Shown: positions 51,766 through 60,658 of the stretch, piece by piece | How the letters are laid out: every line of letters starts with the position of its first letter | Position numbering within the stretch: position 1 is the stretch's first letter | Assembly: GCA_900548455.1 (NCBI GenBank) | Contig: URKQ01000017.1 | Location: forward strand, 1-64,000 | Direction of reading: 5' to 3' | Origin: an uncultured Clostridium sp. | GTDB taxonomy: Bacteria > Bacillota > Clostridia > Clostridiales > Clostridiaceae | DNA: 64,000 nt | Notes under the pieces: generated by a model | The model's input: only the letters and a program-made list of their open reading frames with translations | What the model was told of the DNA's origin: nothing | The model's database searches: none | Position numbers and translations under genes: made by a program

Positions 51766-52563
51766 TTATAGGCTTTCAAGCACTTCTGCAAATTTTACTG
51801 AAGTTTCATATCTATCTGATCCAGATATAAAGTGATCATCTCTTAAATAAGCAGTATAGCTACCTCTATCTCCACCTATTCCCCATATATTTTCTGGTGG
51901 TAAAACAGAGTAATCCATTGGAGTACCGCTCCATATAATTACATATCCTAACTTTCTTGCAAGCTGCACTGCCATAGATACCTCTGCATCATTTTTATAT
52001 ATAACCACACCTTTAATCATTGCCTCTTTCCCTCCTTCGAATAAACTTACCCTACTATCTATACCATTTGCTATAGCTCTAGAAATAGCTTCTACTCCTG
52101 CTGATCTATATATTGCTGCATCCTTTTCATGAACAAAGCAAACTTCTACAATCATGCTTGGACAATTTATACTAGTAAGTTCCCCTAAGTCAGTTCTAGC
52201 CTTTACTCCTCTATTGGTAAACCCTAGGTTAGCTAAATTGGCCAAAATTCTATTCCCAATATTTAGTGTCAATTGTGTTCCTGGATATATTAAAACCTCT
52301 GACCCATAAGCTCCTTTGGTACTATTAAAGTGAATACTATAAAATAATTCTGCTGAAGAACCATTACACTTATTAATACCATAATTTAATTCTTGAGGAA
52401 ATGGATAAGATTCAGGAGGAGTACAATCTATCATAGTGTTTCCTACTTCAGCTAATAACTGTTGTACACGAGCATATACTTTTCTATCTTCAGTTAATTC
52501 ATCAAGTATATCTGAAGCACCTGGAGAGGCCTTTGTATGTCCTCCTCTATTTGCTATTATCAT
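51766..52563 (-). CDS. N-acetylmuramoyl-L-alanine amidase, endolysin-like, with cell-wall binding domain
   Basis: A 265-residue cell-wall hydrolase. Residues 1-175 form an Amidase_3 zinc domain: NRGGHTKASPGA near 5-16, LFYSIHFNSTKGAYGSEVLI near 74-93 and MIVEVCFVHEKDAAIY near 136-151 hold the His/Glu ligands. Residues about 185-265 form a cell-wall binding repeat (CW_binding_2-like) with IWGIGGDRGSYTAYL and ISGSDRYETSVKFAE. The same layout occurs in clostridial phage endolysins such as CD27L. No signal peptide is seen, so export would need another route. ATG 52563 follows AAGGAG. It sits between selB and selC. Confidence 0.87.
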   Translation of the reverse strand: MIIANRGGHTKASPGASDILDELTEDRKVYARVQQLLAEVGNTMIDCTPPESYPFPQELNYGINKCNGSSAELFYSIHFNSTKGAYGSEVLIYPGTQLTLNIGNRILANLANLGFTNRGVKARTDLGELTSINCPSMIVEVCFVHEKDAAIYRSAGVEAISRAIANGIDSRVSLFEGGKEAMIKGVVIYKNDAEVSMAVQLARKLGYVIIWSGTPMDYSVLPPENIWGIGGDRGSYTAYLRDDHFISGSDRYETSVKFAEVLESL

Positions 52564-52599
52564 ATACTATCACTCCTTTTCACTATTTATTATATAAAA

Positions 52600-52627
52600 A
52601 AAAGAGTAGGTTTGCTCCTACTCTTTT
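52600..52627 (-). terminator. Terminator of the selDAB operon
   Basis: On the minus strand AAAAGAGTAGG and CCTACTCTTTT pair around 6 nt and lead into TTTTATA, about 26 nt after the selB stop. Confidence 0.88.
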
Positions 52628-52652
52628 GTTAATTTAAATATATAAGTTGTAA

Positions 52653-54560
52653 TTAATATAGTACTCTATCGTTTTCTACACGCTTTGTAAATTTAATGCT
52701 ATCTAGATGTTCTAGAATTGCCACAGCATATTTTCTATTTGTGTTAAACACCTCTCTAGCAGAAGATGCTGATATGGACCCATTATCTTCAATATATTTT
52801 TTAACCATATCCTTAGCTTCTTCATAATCTTCTTTAAGTAGTGTACAATCTTCATTAAGCTTTAGTAGTATTCCTTCATCAAGTAATAGTTCATAAACCA
52901 TCTTAAACCCAAGCTTATCCTTACTTATTTGCAGAATATCTTGATATTTGGGTGGAGCATACTTAAGCTTTTTATATTCTTCCATTATATATTTTTTTAT
53001 TTCTTCTTGAGATTTAGTTAATTTAACTTCAAAATCGTAAGAACTAATAAACTTTTCACTTACTTTGATATTTTTTCTATGCTCTAAAATAGAAAGAACT
53101 TCATCATAGTTTTTTTGCTTAAGTTTTTTAGTAAATACTTTGTTTTTAACCTCTTCTTTTGACATACCAAATTTTAAAGGATTTTTCTTATGGTACTCCT
53201 CCAGAAGATCTCTTAATACCTTAGATCTGTCTTTTAAAAAATCACTGTGAATATATATTTTATTTTCGGAAGCTTGCAACGCTATTACCTTTTCTTCTTC
53301 AACTAAATTCATAAGCTTTTCTTCTATATTCTCTAGATTTTGCCCTAAGCCCTTTAGGATTTCATTTTTATCAGGATAATTAGGACTTAAATTCTTCACA
53401 GTACTTTCTAAGATATTTGTAGTTTTACCACTTTCTTTTATCTTCAATTCATCAATATAGTTATCTTTTACTTTATTAACTTTCTTAGCATTAGGATCAA
53501 TTACTACTCCTCCAGCGATTGTATTCATAGGAGAATAACTTCTTAATATATATCTATCTCCTCTTTGAGCTGTAATCTCACTTTCTAATCTAAGTTGAAC
53601 ATAAGCACTGTCTCCAGGCTTTACCTCTTCTTTATCAAGGGGTATTATTCTACATAAGATTTCTTTTGTTCCATGATAAAGTCTTGCTCTTTGTCTATTG
53701 ATTATTGGTCTTTCATCACTCTTTAGATGATAGAGCTTACAATCTATAATTAAGGAAGATTCCATGCTATCTTCTTTTGCTACCACATCTCCACGCTTCA
53801 CATCTGTAACTTTTACATTGGCTAAGTTAATAGCGCATCTTTGACCTGCTTCACCAACTTCACAAGGTACATCATGAATTCTAATTCCTCTTACTTTAGA
53901 CTTAACATTTCCTGGATAAACTTCAACGGTATCTCCAACTGATACTTTCCCACTTAATATGGTTCCCGTTACAACTGTTCCAAAGCCACTTATGGAAAAA
54001 GCTCTATCCACTGGAAGCCTAAAGTGACCTTCTGTATCCTTTGGTTCAACCTCTTCCGTCATCTTATCTATATCATCTATAAGTTCCTTAAAACCTGTCT
54101 TTTTAGTAGATGATACTGCATGAATTGGAGCTCTCTCTAAGAAAGTACCTTTAAATTGAGTCTTTATATCTTCCTTAATCATTTGAAGCCATTCTTCATC
54201 TACTAAGTCTGCTTTTGTAAGCACTATTATTCCTTTTTGTATATTTAAAAGTTGTAATATCTCAAAGTGCTCTTTTGTTTGGGGCATGATTCCTTCATCT
54301 GCTGCTATTACTAAAAGAACTACGTCTATCCCGGAAATTCCTGCTAAAGCATTCTTAATAAATTTTTCATGCCCAGGTACATCAATTATTCCAGCTCTTC
54401 TTCCCGATGGCATATCAAAATAAGTAAAGCCTAAATTAATTGATATTCCCCTATTTTTCTCTTCTTTAAGAGTATCTGTCTCTCTTCCTGTTAAAGCTCT
54501 TATAAGAGTAGTTTTCCCATGATCTATATGACCTGCTGTCCCAATGATTATATGCTTCAT
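52653..54560 (-). CDS. selB: Selenocysteine-specific elongation factor SelB
   Basis: A 635-residue GTPase that brings Sec-tRNA to UGA codons with a SECIS hairpin. G1 GTAGHIDHGKTTL is at residues 7-19, G3 DVPGHEKF near 58-65, G4 TKAD near 114-117. EF-Tu-like domains II and III run to about 340. The C-terminal half holds four winged-helix domains that bind the SECIS hairpin; the last ones (from about 510) are the mRNA-binding pair. It starts 17 nt after selA. Length is typical. Confidence 0.97.
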   Translation of the reverse strand: MKHIIIGTAGHIDHGKTTLIRALTGRETDTLKEEKNRGISINLGFTYFDMPSGRRAGIIDVPGHEKFIKNALAGISGIDVVLLVIAADEGIMPQTKEHFEILQLLNIQKGIIVLTKADLVDEEWLQMIKEDIKTQFKGTFLERAPIHAVSSTKKTGFKELIDDIDKMTEEVEPKDTEGHFRLPVDRAFSISGFGTVVTGTILSGKVSVGDTVEVYPGNVKSKVRGIRIHDVPCEVGEAGQRCAINLANVKVTDVKRGDVVAKEDSMESSLIIDCKLYHLKSDERPIINRQRARLYHGTKEILCRIIPLDKEEVKPGDSAYVQLRLESEITAQRGDRYILRSYSPMNTIAGGVVIDPNAKKVNKVKDNYIDELKIKESGKTTNILESTVKNLSPNYPDKNEILKGLGQNLENIEEKLMNLVEEEKVIALQASENKIYIHSDFLKDRSKVLRDLLEEYHKKNPLKFGMSKEEVKNKVFTKKLKQKNYDEVLSILEHRKNIKVSEKFISSYDFEVKLTKSQEEIKKYIMEEYKKLKYAPPKYQDILQISKDKLGFKMVYELLLDEGILLKLNEDCTLLKEDYEEAKDMVKKYIEDNGSISASSAREVFNTNRKYAVAILEHLDSIKFTKRVENDRVLY

Positions 54561-54577
54561 TCAGTGCATCCCCCTTA

Positions 54578-55960
54578 TCATCTTAAGGTATTAAAACATT
54601 TTACTATTTCATCAAAGTCTTCTTTAAATAAAGTTCTTCCATCTAGTACTAATGCATCATCGTAAACCCTAGCAATTAAAGATGGATCTCCTAATCTTAA
54701 TTTTGTTTCCATCTCTTCTGGGGATATAAACTCACTTTTAACTTTAATTACAAAGGTTTCAATTTTCTCTGTAGGCATAGACCCTCCACCTACCATGGAT
54801 TCTCCGCTTTCAATAGAATATGTAAACCCTTTAGTATTATTTTGTAATTTTCTTTTTAAAAGTGTACATTTCTTTTTCACTTCAGCTTTATCCATTAAAA
54901 TCATATTTAATGAAGGTATATTTTTTATGGCATCCTTTTCATCTATGTAATACTTTAAAGTTCCTTCTAGTGCCGCTAAAGTCATTTTATCTACTCTCAA
55001 TGCTCTAGTTAATTGGTTCTTTTTCATTTTATCTATATACTTTTTCTTTCCTACTATTATCCCAGCTTGAGGACCCCCTAGCATTTTATCTCCACTAAAG
55101 GTTATAACATCAATGCCAGCTTCTATACTTTCTTGAACTGTAGGCTCATGGGTAAAACCGTATTTAGAAAAGTCTATTAAAACTCCACTCCCTATATCTT
55201 CAATTACAGGTACATCATTTTTCTGTCCTAACTCTACTAAATCTTTTAGTGGAACTGCTTCAGTAAAACCACACACCTTAAAATTGGAAGTATGAACCTT
55301 TAAAAACACTCCTGTATTTTCTGTTATACTATTTTCATAATCATAAAGATGTGTTCTATTTGTAGTTCCTACTTCTACTAAGGTAGCCCCACTAAATTTC
55401 ATAACCTCTGGAATTCTAAAGGAACCGCCTATTTCAACAAGTTCACCTCTAGATACCACAGCTTCCTTATTTTTAGCTAAAGTATCTAGCACTAGCATTA
55501 TTGCTGCAGCGTTATTATTTACAACTAAAGCAGCTTCTGCACCAGTAAGAGCCACTATCAATTCTTCTATATGGGAATATCTAGAACCTCTTTTACCTGC
55601 TTCTATATCATATTCTAAGTTATTGTAATTAACTGCCACATTTATTACATTTTCTATAGCTTTTTTCCCAAGAATTGATCTTCCTAAGTTAGTATGTATT
55701 ACAGTTCCTGTAGCATTTATTACTCTTCTTAAATGCATTTTATCTTTATCTTGTAGTATTTTAGTTGATAAATCTAATATCTCTTCAACAGACACACTAT
55801 TAATTGTATCTTTTAATATACCTTCTCTATAATGTTCTATAGCTTCCCTTAAAGAATCTAACACAATTGTTCTAGAATAACTTTTCATCATATCTTCAAC
55901 TAATTCTGTTTTTAAAAGTTCATCAATTTTAGGTAGTTTTCTTAATAATTCTCTGTTCAT
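54578..55960 (-). CDS. selA: L-seryl-tRNA(Sec) selenium transferase SelA
   Basis: A 460-residue PLP enzyme that converts seryl-tRNA-Sec to selenocysteinyl-tRNA-Sec. TFSGDKMLGGPQAG near residues 282-295 holds the PLP lysine, and RRVINATGTVIHTNLGRS near 76-93 is the family opening of the core. I choose ATG 55960 (MNRELLRK) because AGGAG lies 10 nt upstream; the earlier TTG overlaps the ribosome site. It follows selD by 21 nt. Confidence 0.97.
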   Translation of the reverse strand: MNRELLRKLPKIDELLKTELVEDMMKSYSRTIVLDSLREAIEHYREGILKDTINSVSVEEILDLSTKILQDKDKMHLRRVINATGTVIHTNLGRSILGKKAIENVINVAVNYNNLEYDIEAGKRGSRYSHIEELIVALTGAEAALVVNNNAAAIMLVLDTLAKNKEAVVSRGELVEIGGSFRIPEVMKFSGATLVEVGTTNRTHLYDYENSITENTGVFLKVHTSNFKVCGFTEAVPLKDLVELGQKNDVPVIEDIGSGVLIDFSKYGFTHEPTVQESIEAGIDVITFSGDKMLGGPQAGIIVGKKKYIDKMKKNQLTRALRVDKMTLAALEGTLKYYIDEKDAIKNIPSLNMILMDKAEVKKKCTLLKRKLQNNTKGFTYSIESGESMVGGGSMPTEKIETFVIKVKSEFISPEEMETKLRLGDPSLIARVYDDALVLDGRTLFKEDFDEIVKCFNTLR

Positions 55961-55981
55961 ATCAATAATTCTCCTATTCAA

Positions 55982-57010
55982 CTACTTAACTATTATTGGA
56001 ACATCCTTTTTCTCAACAACTTTTCCTATTATTGCTGATTTTATCTTTAAAGTTTCAAGTTCTTTCATTACACTTCCTGCCTCATTTTCTGGAACAGATA
56101 AAAGTAATCCTCCTGAAGTCTGTGGATCAAATAGAATATCTTCAAGCCACTCAGGAACATCTATAAGTTCATATTTCCCATCTAAATACATCTTATTATT
56201 GTATGTACCTGCTGGAACTAATCCCATTTCTGCAAAGTCTCTAGCCCCACCAATAACAGGTATATTTTCTTTATCTAATTCAATTGTTATATCAGATGCA
56301 CTAGCCATCTCATAACCATGTCCCATTATTCCAAAACCTGTTACATCTGTGCATGCACTCACATTATATTTTACTATTATCTCACCAGCATATTTATTTA
56401 AGGTAGTCATAACCTCTACTGCTTCATCATAAACTTCCCTTGAAGCAAGCCCCGCCTTTATAGCTGTATTTACAACTCCACTGCCAAGAGGTTTTGTAAG
56501 TATTAACGCATCACCAACGTTACATCCATGATTTTTAAGTATCTTTTTAGGATGTACTAGTCCCATTACAGATAAACCATATTTAGGTTCATCATCTTGA
56601 ACACTGTGCCCCCCTATTACAACAGCTCCAGCCTCCATAACCTTGTCAGCCCCACCTTTTAATATTTCTCCTAACACATCAATATTTAAGCAATTTGGAA
56701 AACAAACTATATTCATTGCTACAGTAGGTTTACCTCCCATTGCATATATATCACTTAATGAATTGGCTGCAGCAATAGCACCAAAAGTATATGGATCATC
56801 TACCACTGGAGTAAAAAAGTCAAGGGTTTGAATTGTTGCTAAATCCTCAGTAAGTTTATACACTGCTGCATCATCTGATGTTTCTATACCTACCAATAAA
56901 TTATCATCATGCATTTTAGGCAACTTATCTAATATCTTTGAAAGGGTCTCCGGCCCTATTTTAGCTGCTCATCCAGAGGTCTTGGAAAGTTCTGTAAGTC
57001 TCTTATTCAT
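55982..57010 (-). CDS. selD: Selenide, water dikinase SelD, a selenoprotein with Sec at residue 14
   Basis: A 342-residue SelD that makes selenophosphate from selenide and ATP. The gene starts at ATG 57010, 6-8 nt after AAGGAGG, and contains an in-frame TGA at 56971-56969. The context reads TSG-Sec-AAKIGP, the exact place of the catalytic Cys17/Sec residue in other SelD proteins. After the TGA the frame is open and continuous, with GIETSDDAAVYKL, DPQTSGGLLLSVPE and VVIGGHSVQDDEPKYG. A SECIS-like hairpin follows the TGA. Without readthrough the annotated frame would lose its active-site segment and start at an internal codon. First gene of selD-selA-selB. Confidence 0.96.
56943..56971 (-). promoter_or_regulatory. 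Selenocysteine codon and SECIS-like hairpin in selD
   Basis: TGA lies at 56971-56969. Eleven nucleotides later AGGG (56957-56954) and CCCT (56946-56943) form a small stem around a CCGGAGA loop, the place and size expected of a bacterial SECIS, which SelB binds. The loop G residues fit the bacterial model loosely. Confidence 0.7.
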
Positions 57011-57057
57011 GATACTACCTCCTTTTTACTAATTCTCTAATAATTTTATCTTAATAC

Positions 57058-57732
57058 TCATTTAATGTCTACCATGTCTCTTAATTTATCTACTGTTTTA
57101 ACCCCTATTCCATCAATATTAGAGAGTTCATCCACAGATTTAAAACTTCCTTTTTCCTCTCTATAAGTAATGATATTTTTAGCTTTTACTTCTCCTATAC
57201 CAGGCAAAGTTTGTAGTTCTTCCATGGTAGCTTTATTTATATTTATAATTCCATTTTTATTAACTCCTGATGATTTCTCCTCACTAGCCATAGTTCCACC
57301 CTCATTTTCATCGGTTTCACCAATTTTATATACCCTAATGCAGTCCTCGTCAGAAAGTACCTTTGAATAATAAATTTTATCCTCATCAGCATCTTCTGTA
57401 AGCCCTCCTGCTAGATTTATTAAATCTCTTACTCTAGAGCCTTCCTTTAATTCATAATCTTTAGGATTTTTTACAGCTCCTTTTATATCTACAACAATTG
57501 TGTTTTTTTCTTTTTCATTATTCTGAACTTTCCTTGAATCCACTTCATTATCTTTCAAATTTTTATTGTCACTTTCTTTATTTTCATTTTCATTTTTGTA
57601 TTCATCAATATTTACAAACATTTCTTCGCTTAAATCACTTTTTCTATTAGACTTATAATACCCAAAACCCAATGCTATAAAACTTATTATAAGAAGTACT
57701 ATAGCTCCAATAATTTTTTCTTTTTTTCTCAC
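57058..57732 (-). CDS. comEA: Competence DNA-binding protein ComEA
   Basis: A 224-residue membrane-anchored protein. One N-terminal helix (IIGAIVLLIISFIALGFGYY near residues 7-26), an Asn/Glu/Lys-rich linker to about 75, an SLBB domain (VDIKGAVKNPKDYELKEGSR near 79-98) and a C-terminal double helix-hairpin-helix (NINKATMEELQTLPGIGEVK near 163-182) that binds DNA. It would pass DNA to ComEC across the wall. GTG 57732 follows GAGGTGAT. It lies 47 nt before selD and may share a transcript with the sel genes; comEC is about 10 kb away. Confidence 0.93.
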   Translation of the reverse strand: MRKKEKIIGAIVLLIISFIALGFGYYKSNRKSDLSEEMFVNIDEYKNENENKESDNKNLKDNEVDSRKVQNNEKEKNTIVVDIKGAVKNPKDYELKEGSRVRDLINLAGGLTEDADEDKIYYSKVLSDEDCIRVYKIGETDENEGGTMASEEKSSGVNKNGIININKATMEELQTLPGIGEVKAKNIITYREEKGSFKSVDELSNIDGIGVKTVDKLRDMVDIK

Positions 57733-57763
57733 AATTTATCACCTCTATATGATTTTTTCCATT

Positions 57764-57792
57764 ATTTTAATATTTTATTATCGAAATTCCAA
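57764..57792 (-). promoter_or_regulatory. Promoter of comEA (and possibly selDAB)
   Basis: On the minus strand TTGGAA (57792-57787), a 17-nt spacer and TAAAAT (57769-57764), about 25 nt before the ribosome site. No terminator is visible between comEA and selD. Confidence 0.5.
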
Positions 57793-57914
57793 TTAATATT
57801 TGATATAATACTAATGATATGCATTATCAAATGGTTGTTTTTATGTTTAATATAGTATTTAATAATAATATTCACTTATAAAACTATTTTTTAATAACAA
57901 ATAAGGAGATAATT

Positions 57915-59216
57915 ATGAAAAAATATATATCTATTTTTTTATTATTTTTCATGTTACTTATGAGTTTTAACTCATACACTGCATTAGCTGCTACTGATCC
58001 ACCGAGTATTACTGGTGAAAGTGTAGTTGTTATGGATGCAAATACAGGAACTGTAGTTTATGGAAAAAATGAAAACGTTCAATATCCACCTGCTTCCACA
58101 ACAAAACTAATGACAGTTCTTCTAACCCTTGAAAATTGTGATTTAAAAGAAACTGTTACCGTTGGAGATTTACCACCAACTATAGAAGGTTCTAAAATAT
58201 ATATAGGTACAGGAGAGCAAATGACCGTTGAAGAAATGCTTTATTCTGTAATAATGGTTTCAGCTAATGATTGTGCAGCTGCTCTAGCAGAGCACATCTC
58301 TGGATCAATAGAAAATTTTGCAACACTTATGAACGAAAGGGCAAAAGAGCTAGGCTGTTTAAACACTAACTTTTCCAATCCTCATGGTCTTTACGAGGAA
58401 ACTCATAGGACTACAGCTTATGACTTAGCTTTAATTGAAAAAGAACTTTTAAAGTTTCCAAAATATATAGAGATTTCTCAAACTAAATCTTCATATATAG
58501 AACCAACAAATACCTTTGAAGAAAGACGTCCTCTATGGAATGATAATAGATTACTTCATGAAGCATATTCTTGTTATTATCCTGAAGCTTTAGCAGGTAA
58601 AACCGGATACACCGATGAATCTCTTCATTCTTATGTAGCTTCAGCTAGAAGAGGTGATAAAACCTTTATTATCGCTATTCTTTTTGATAATGCCAAAGCT
58701 TATTACAATGAAGCACCAGGATTATTTAATTGGGCCTTTGATAATTTTTCAACAGAAAAAGCTTGTTCAAAGGGTGAAGAAATAGGAAAATATACAACTT
58801 CAAATGGTACTGTTATTCCACTTATCGCTCAAGATGATGTCTATTATACTAAAGATGTATCAAGTGATATTGCTCAATCTATTTCAATTGATAGAAATTC
58901 TTTAGAAGGAAAATTCTTTGGAGCTAATGAAGTGGTTACAACAGCTTCAATAAAATATGGAGAGCAAAGCCAATCTGTTAATTTATTAAGTAGTGTTACC
59001 TATGCTCAAGAGACTCTCCCAGTACTTGGAACACTTTTAACCACAAAGGATAATATAATTAATTATAAAAGCCTTTGGTTTCTTATTATTTCAGCTATAG
59101 TAGTAATTGTAATTATTATCTTTGCTGCTATACGAATTATTAAAAAAATGATTTTAGCTAAAAAAAGGAAAAAAATATGGACTTCATACTATGATGATAA
59201 TAGGCGAAAATATTAA
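57915..59216 (+). CDS. D-alanyl-D-alanine carboxypeptidase (DacF/DacA family)
   Basis: A 433-residue low-molecular-weight penicillin-binding protein. Signal peptide residues 1-25, then SxxK as STTK at 61-64, SAN at 116-118 and KTG near residue 229, the complete serine-hydrolase triad. A C-terminal beta domain and a membrane helix (WFLIISAIVVIVIIIFAAIR near 390-409) anchor it outside. It trims the terminal D-Ala of peptidoglycan stem peptides. In spore formers DacF acts on forespore wall; which paralogue this is cannot be told. ATG 57915 follows AAGGAGAT. Single-gene unit. Confidence 0.92.
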   Translation: MKKYISIFLLFFMLLMSFNSYTALAATDPPSITGESVVVMDANTGTVVYGKNENVQYPPASTTKLMTVLLTLENCDLKETVTVGDLPPTIEGSKIYIGTGEQMTVEEMLYSVIMVSANDCAAALAEHISGSIENFATLMNERAKELGCLNTNFSNPHGLYEETHRTTAYDLALIEKELLKFPKYIEISQTKSSYIEPTNTFEERRPLWNDNRLLHEAYSCYYPEALAGKTGYTDESLHSYVASARRGDKTFIIAILFDNAKAYYNEAPGLFNWAFDNFSTEKACSKGEEIGKYTTSNGTVIPLIAQDDVYYTKDVSSDIAQSISIDRNSLEGKFFGANEVVTTASIKYGEQSQSVNLLSSVTYAQETLPVLGTLLTTKDNIINYKSLWFLIISAIVVIVIIIFAAIRIIKKMILAKKRKKIWTSYYDDNRRKY

Positions 59217-59219
59217 TAT

Positions 59220-59259
59220 AAAGGCTTTACAAGATAATTTCTTATCCTGTAAAGCCTTT
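59220..59259. terminator. Bidirectional terminator between the carboxypeptidase and rluD-type gene
   Basis: AAAGGCTTTACA (59220-59231) and TGTAAAGCCTTT (59248-59259) are perfect 12-bp arms around a 16-nt loop, lying between two convergent genes. Confidence 0.85.
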
Positions 59260-59273
59260 ATTAGTTTACCATT

Positions 59274-60167
59274 TTATTTAAGTAATTCTAGAAGTTTTTT
59301 CATATCTTCAGGCAATTCAGAGTGAAAGTCTAATATACTTCCACTTCTTGGATGTGGCACTTTTAAACCATAGGCATGTAACGCTTGACGTTCAATAAGG
59401 TCACTATCATCTTCTTCACCATATAAAGTATCTCCATAGATAGGATGACCAATATGACTTAAATGCACCCTTATTTGATGGGTTCTGCCTGTCTCTAACA
59501 CTAACTCCAAAAGGGATCCTCTTTCATAACTTTGAATAACTTTATAGTGGGTTACACTACGCTGTCCATCTTCAGTAACTCCTCGTCTAATTGTTTCATT
59601 TTCAAGTCTTCCGATTGGTAAATCTATAGTTCCTTCTGCTTTATCTAGATGTCCATGTATTATTGCTAAATAAGATTTTTTCACTTCATTCTTTTCCATA
59701 GATTTTGCTAGATTCATATGAGAAAATTGATTTTTAGCTATCATTATAAGTCCTGATGTATCTCTATCAAGTCTACTTACTAATCTAACTATAGAACTGT
59801 CATTATTTTTTCTAAAATGATAAATGATTCCATTGGCAAGAGTTCCACTTTGATGTCTTTTAGTTGGATGAACTACCATAAAAGGAGGTTTATTTACAAT
59901 AAGTAAATCTTCATCTTCGTGAACCACTTCAATATTTAGATTCTCTCCTTGTATATCTTGGGTTTCATCCTTTTCTACATCAACTTTAATTATGTCACCC
60001 TCTTTTAATACATAATTCAATTTAACCTTCTCATTATTAACCCACAACCTTTTATCCATTGCAGCATTTTTAATAAATCTACTAGATAAATTTTCTTCAT
60101 ACTTTAAATAATCTCTAACTTTTGACTCATTTCCTTCAGGTTTAACTTTATATGTAATAATACTCAT
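59274..60167 (-). CDS. RluD-family 23S rRNA pseudouridine synthase
   Basis: A 297-residue RluA/RluD-type enzyme. The N-terminal S4 domain (about 12-70) binds RNA; the catalytic RLDRDTSGLIM with the essential Asp lies near residues 131-141. GRTHQIRVHLSHIGHPIYGD near 231-250 is the conserved C-terminal motif. The family isomerises uridines in 23S rRNA; which site is modified is not clear, as clostridia have several paralogues. ATG 60167. Confidence 0.9.
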   Translation of the reverse strand: MSIITYKVKPEGNESKVRDYLKYEENLSSRFIKNAAMDKRLWVNNEKVKLNYVLKEGDIIKVDVEKDETQDIQGENLNIEVVHEDEDLLIVNKPPFMVVHPTKRHQSGTLANGIIYHFRKNNDSSIVRLVSRLDRDTSGLIMIAKNQFSHMNLAKSMEKNEVKKSYLAIIHGHLDKAEGTIDLPIGRLENETIRRGVTEDGQRSVTHYKVIQSYERGSLLELVLETGRTHQIRVHLSHIGHPIYGDTLYGEEDDSDLIERQALHAYGLKVPHPRSGSILDFHSELPEDMKKLLELLK

Positions 60168-60211
60168 GGTTCACCTCTTCTTAAATATATCACTGTATTT
60201 TTACTACAAAA

Positions 60212-60240
60212 GTGGCTGTTGCAAAATTTGCAACAGCCAC
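60212..60240 (-). terminator. Terminator after ridA
   Basis: GTGGCTGTTGCAAA and TTTGCAACAGCCAC are perfect 14-bp arms around a single-base loop centre, 14 nt after the ridA stop, followed on the minus strand by TTTTG. Confidence 0.85.
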
Positions 60241-60253
60241 TACTTTTATCTGT

Positions 60254-60634
60254 TTACTCGGCTAAAGCTATTACTTCAATTTCTAATAAAGCATCTTTAG
60301 GTAGCATTGCTGGTTGTACACAAGATCTTGCTGGCGGATTCTCTGTAAAGTAAGTAGCATAAACTTCATTCATAGCAGCAAAATCACCCATATCTTTAAT
60401 AAATACAAGAGTTTTAACTACCTTATCCATAGATGTACCTGCCTCTTCAAGAATAGCCTTGATGTTGTTTAAGCATACAGCTGTAGCTTTTTTAATATCG
60501 TCATTAACAAGAGTTCCATTTTCATCAATTGGTAATTGGCCAGAAGTATATACTAAATTACCTACCTTCATACCTTGAGAATATGGTCCTATAGCAGCTG
60601 GTGCTTTTGTTGTATTAATTACTTTCTTTTCCAC
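60254..60634 (-). CDS. ridA: RidA-family 2-iminobutanoate/2-iminopropanoate deaminase
   Basis: A 126-residue YjgF/YER057c protein. GPYSQGMKV near residues 17-25 and PARSCVQP near 103-110 (the substrate-binding Arg), then LEIEVIALAE at the end, match active RidA. It clears reactive enamines and imines made by PLP enzymes. It lies 24 nt after yqeK where other Firmicutes usually have an LCP gene and rsfS. ATG 60634 follows AGGGGGTA. Confidence 0.93.
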   Translation of the reverse strand: MEKKVINTTKAPAAIGPYSQGMKVGNLVYTSGQLPIDENGTLVNDDIKKATAVCLNNIKAILEEAGTSMDKVVKTLVFIKDMGDFAAMNEVYATYFTENPPARSCVQPAMLPKDALLEIEVIALAE

Positions 60635-60658
60635 GATATTACCCCCTAAAATATAATT

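Noticed and set aside
51766..52563. Prophage, because of the endolysin-like amidase
   Set aside because: No holin, structural, terminase or integrase gene is near; only the single amidase gene is present.
55982..56923. SelD as an N-terminally truncated or frameshifted protein
   Set aside because: The upstream in-frame TGA with the active-site context, a strong ribosome site and a SECIS-like hairpin explain it better as a selenoprotein.
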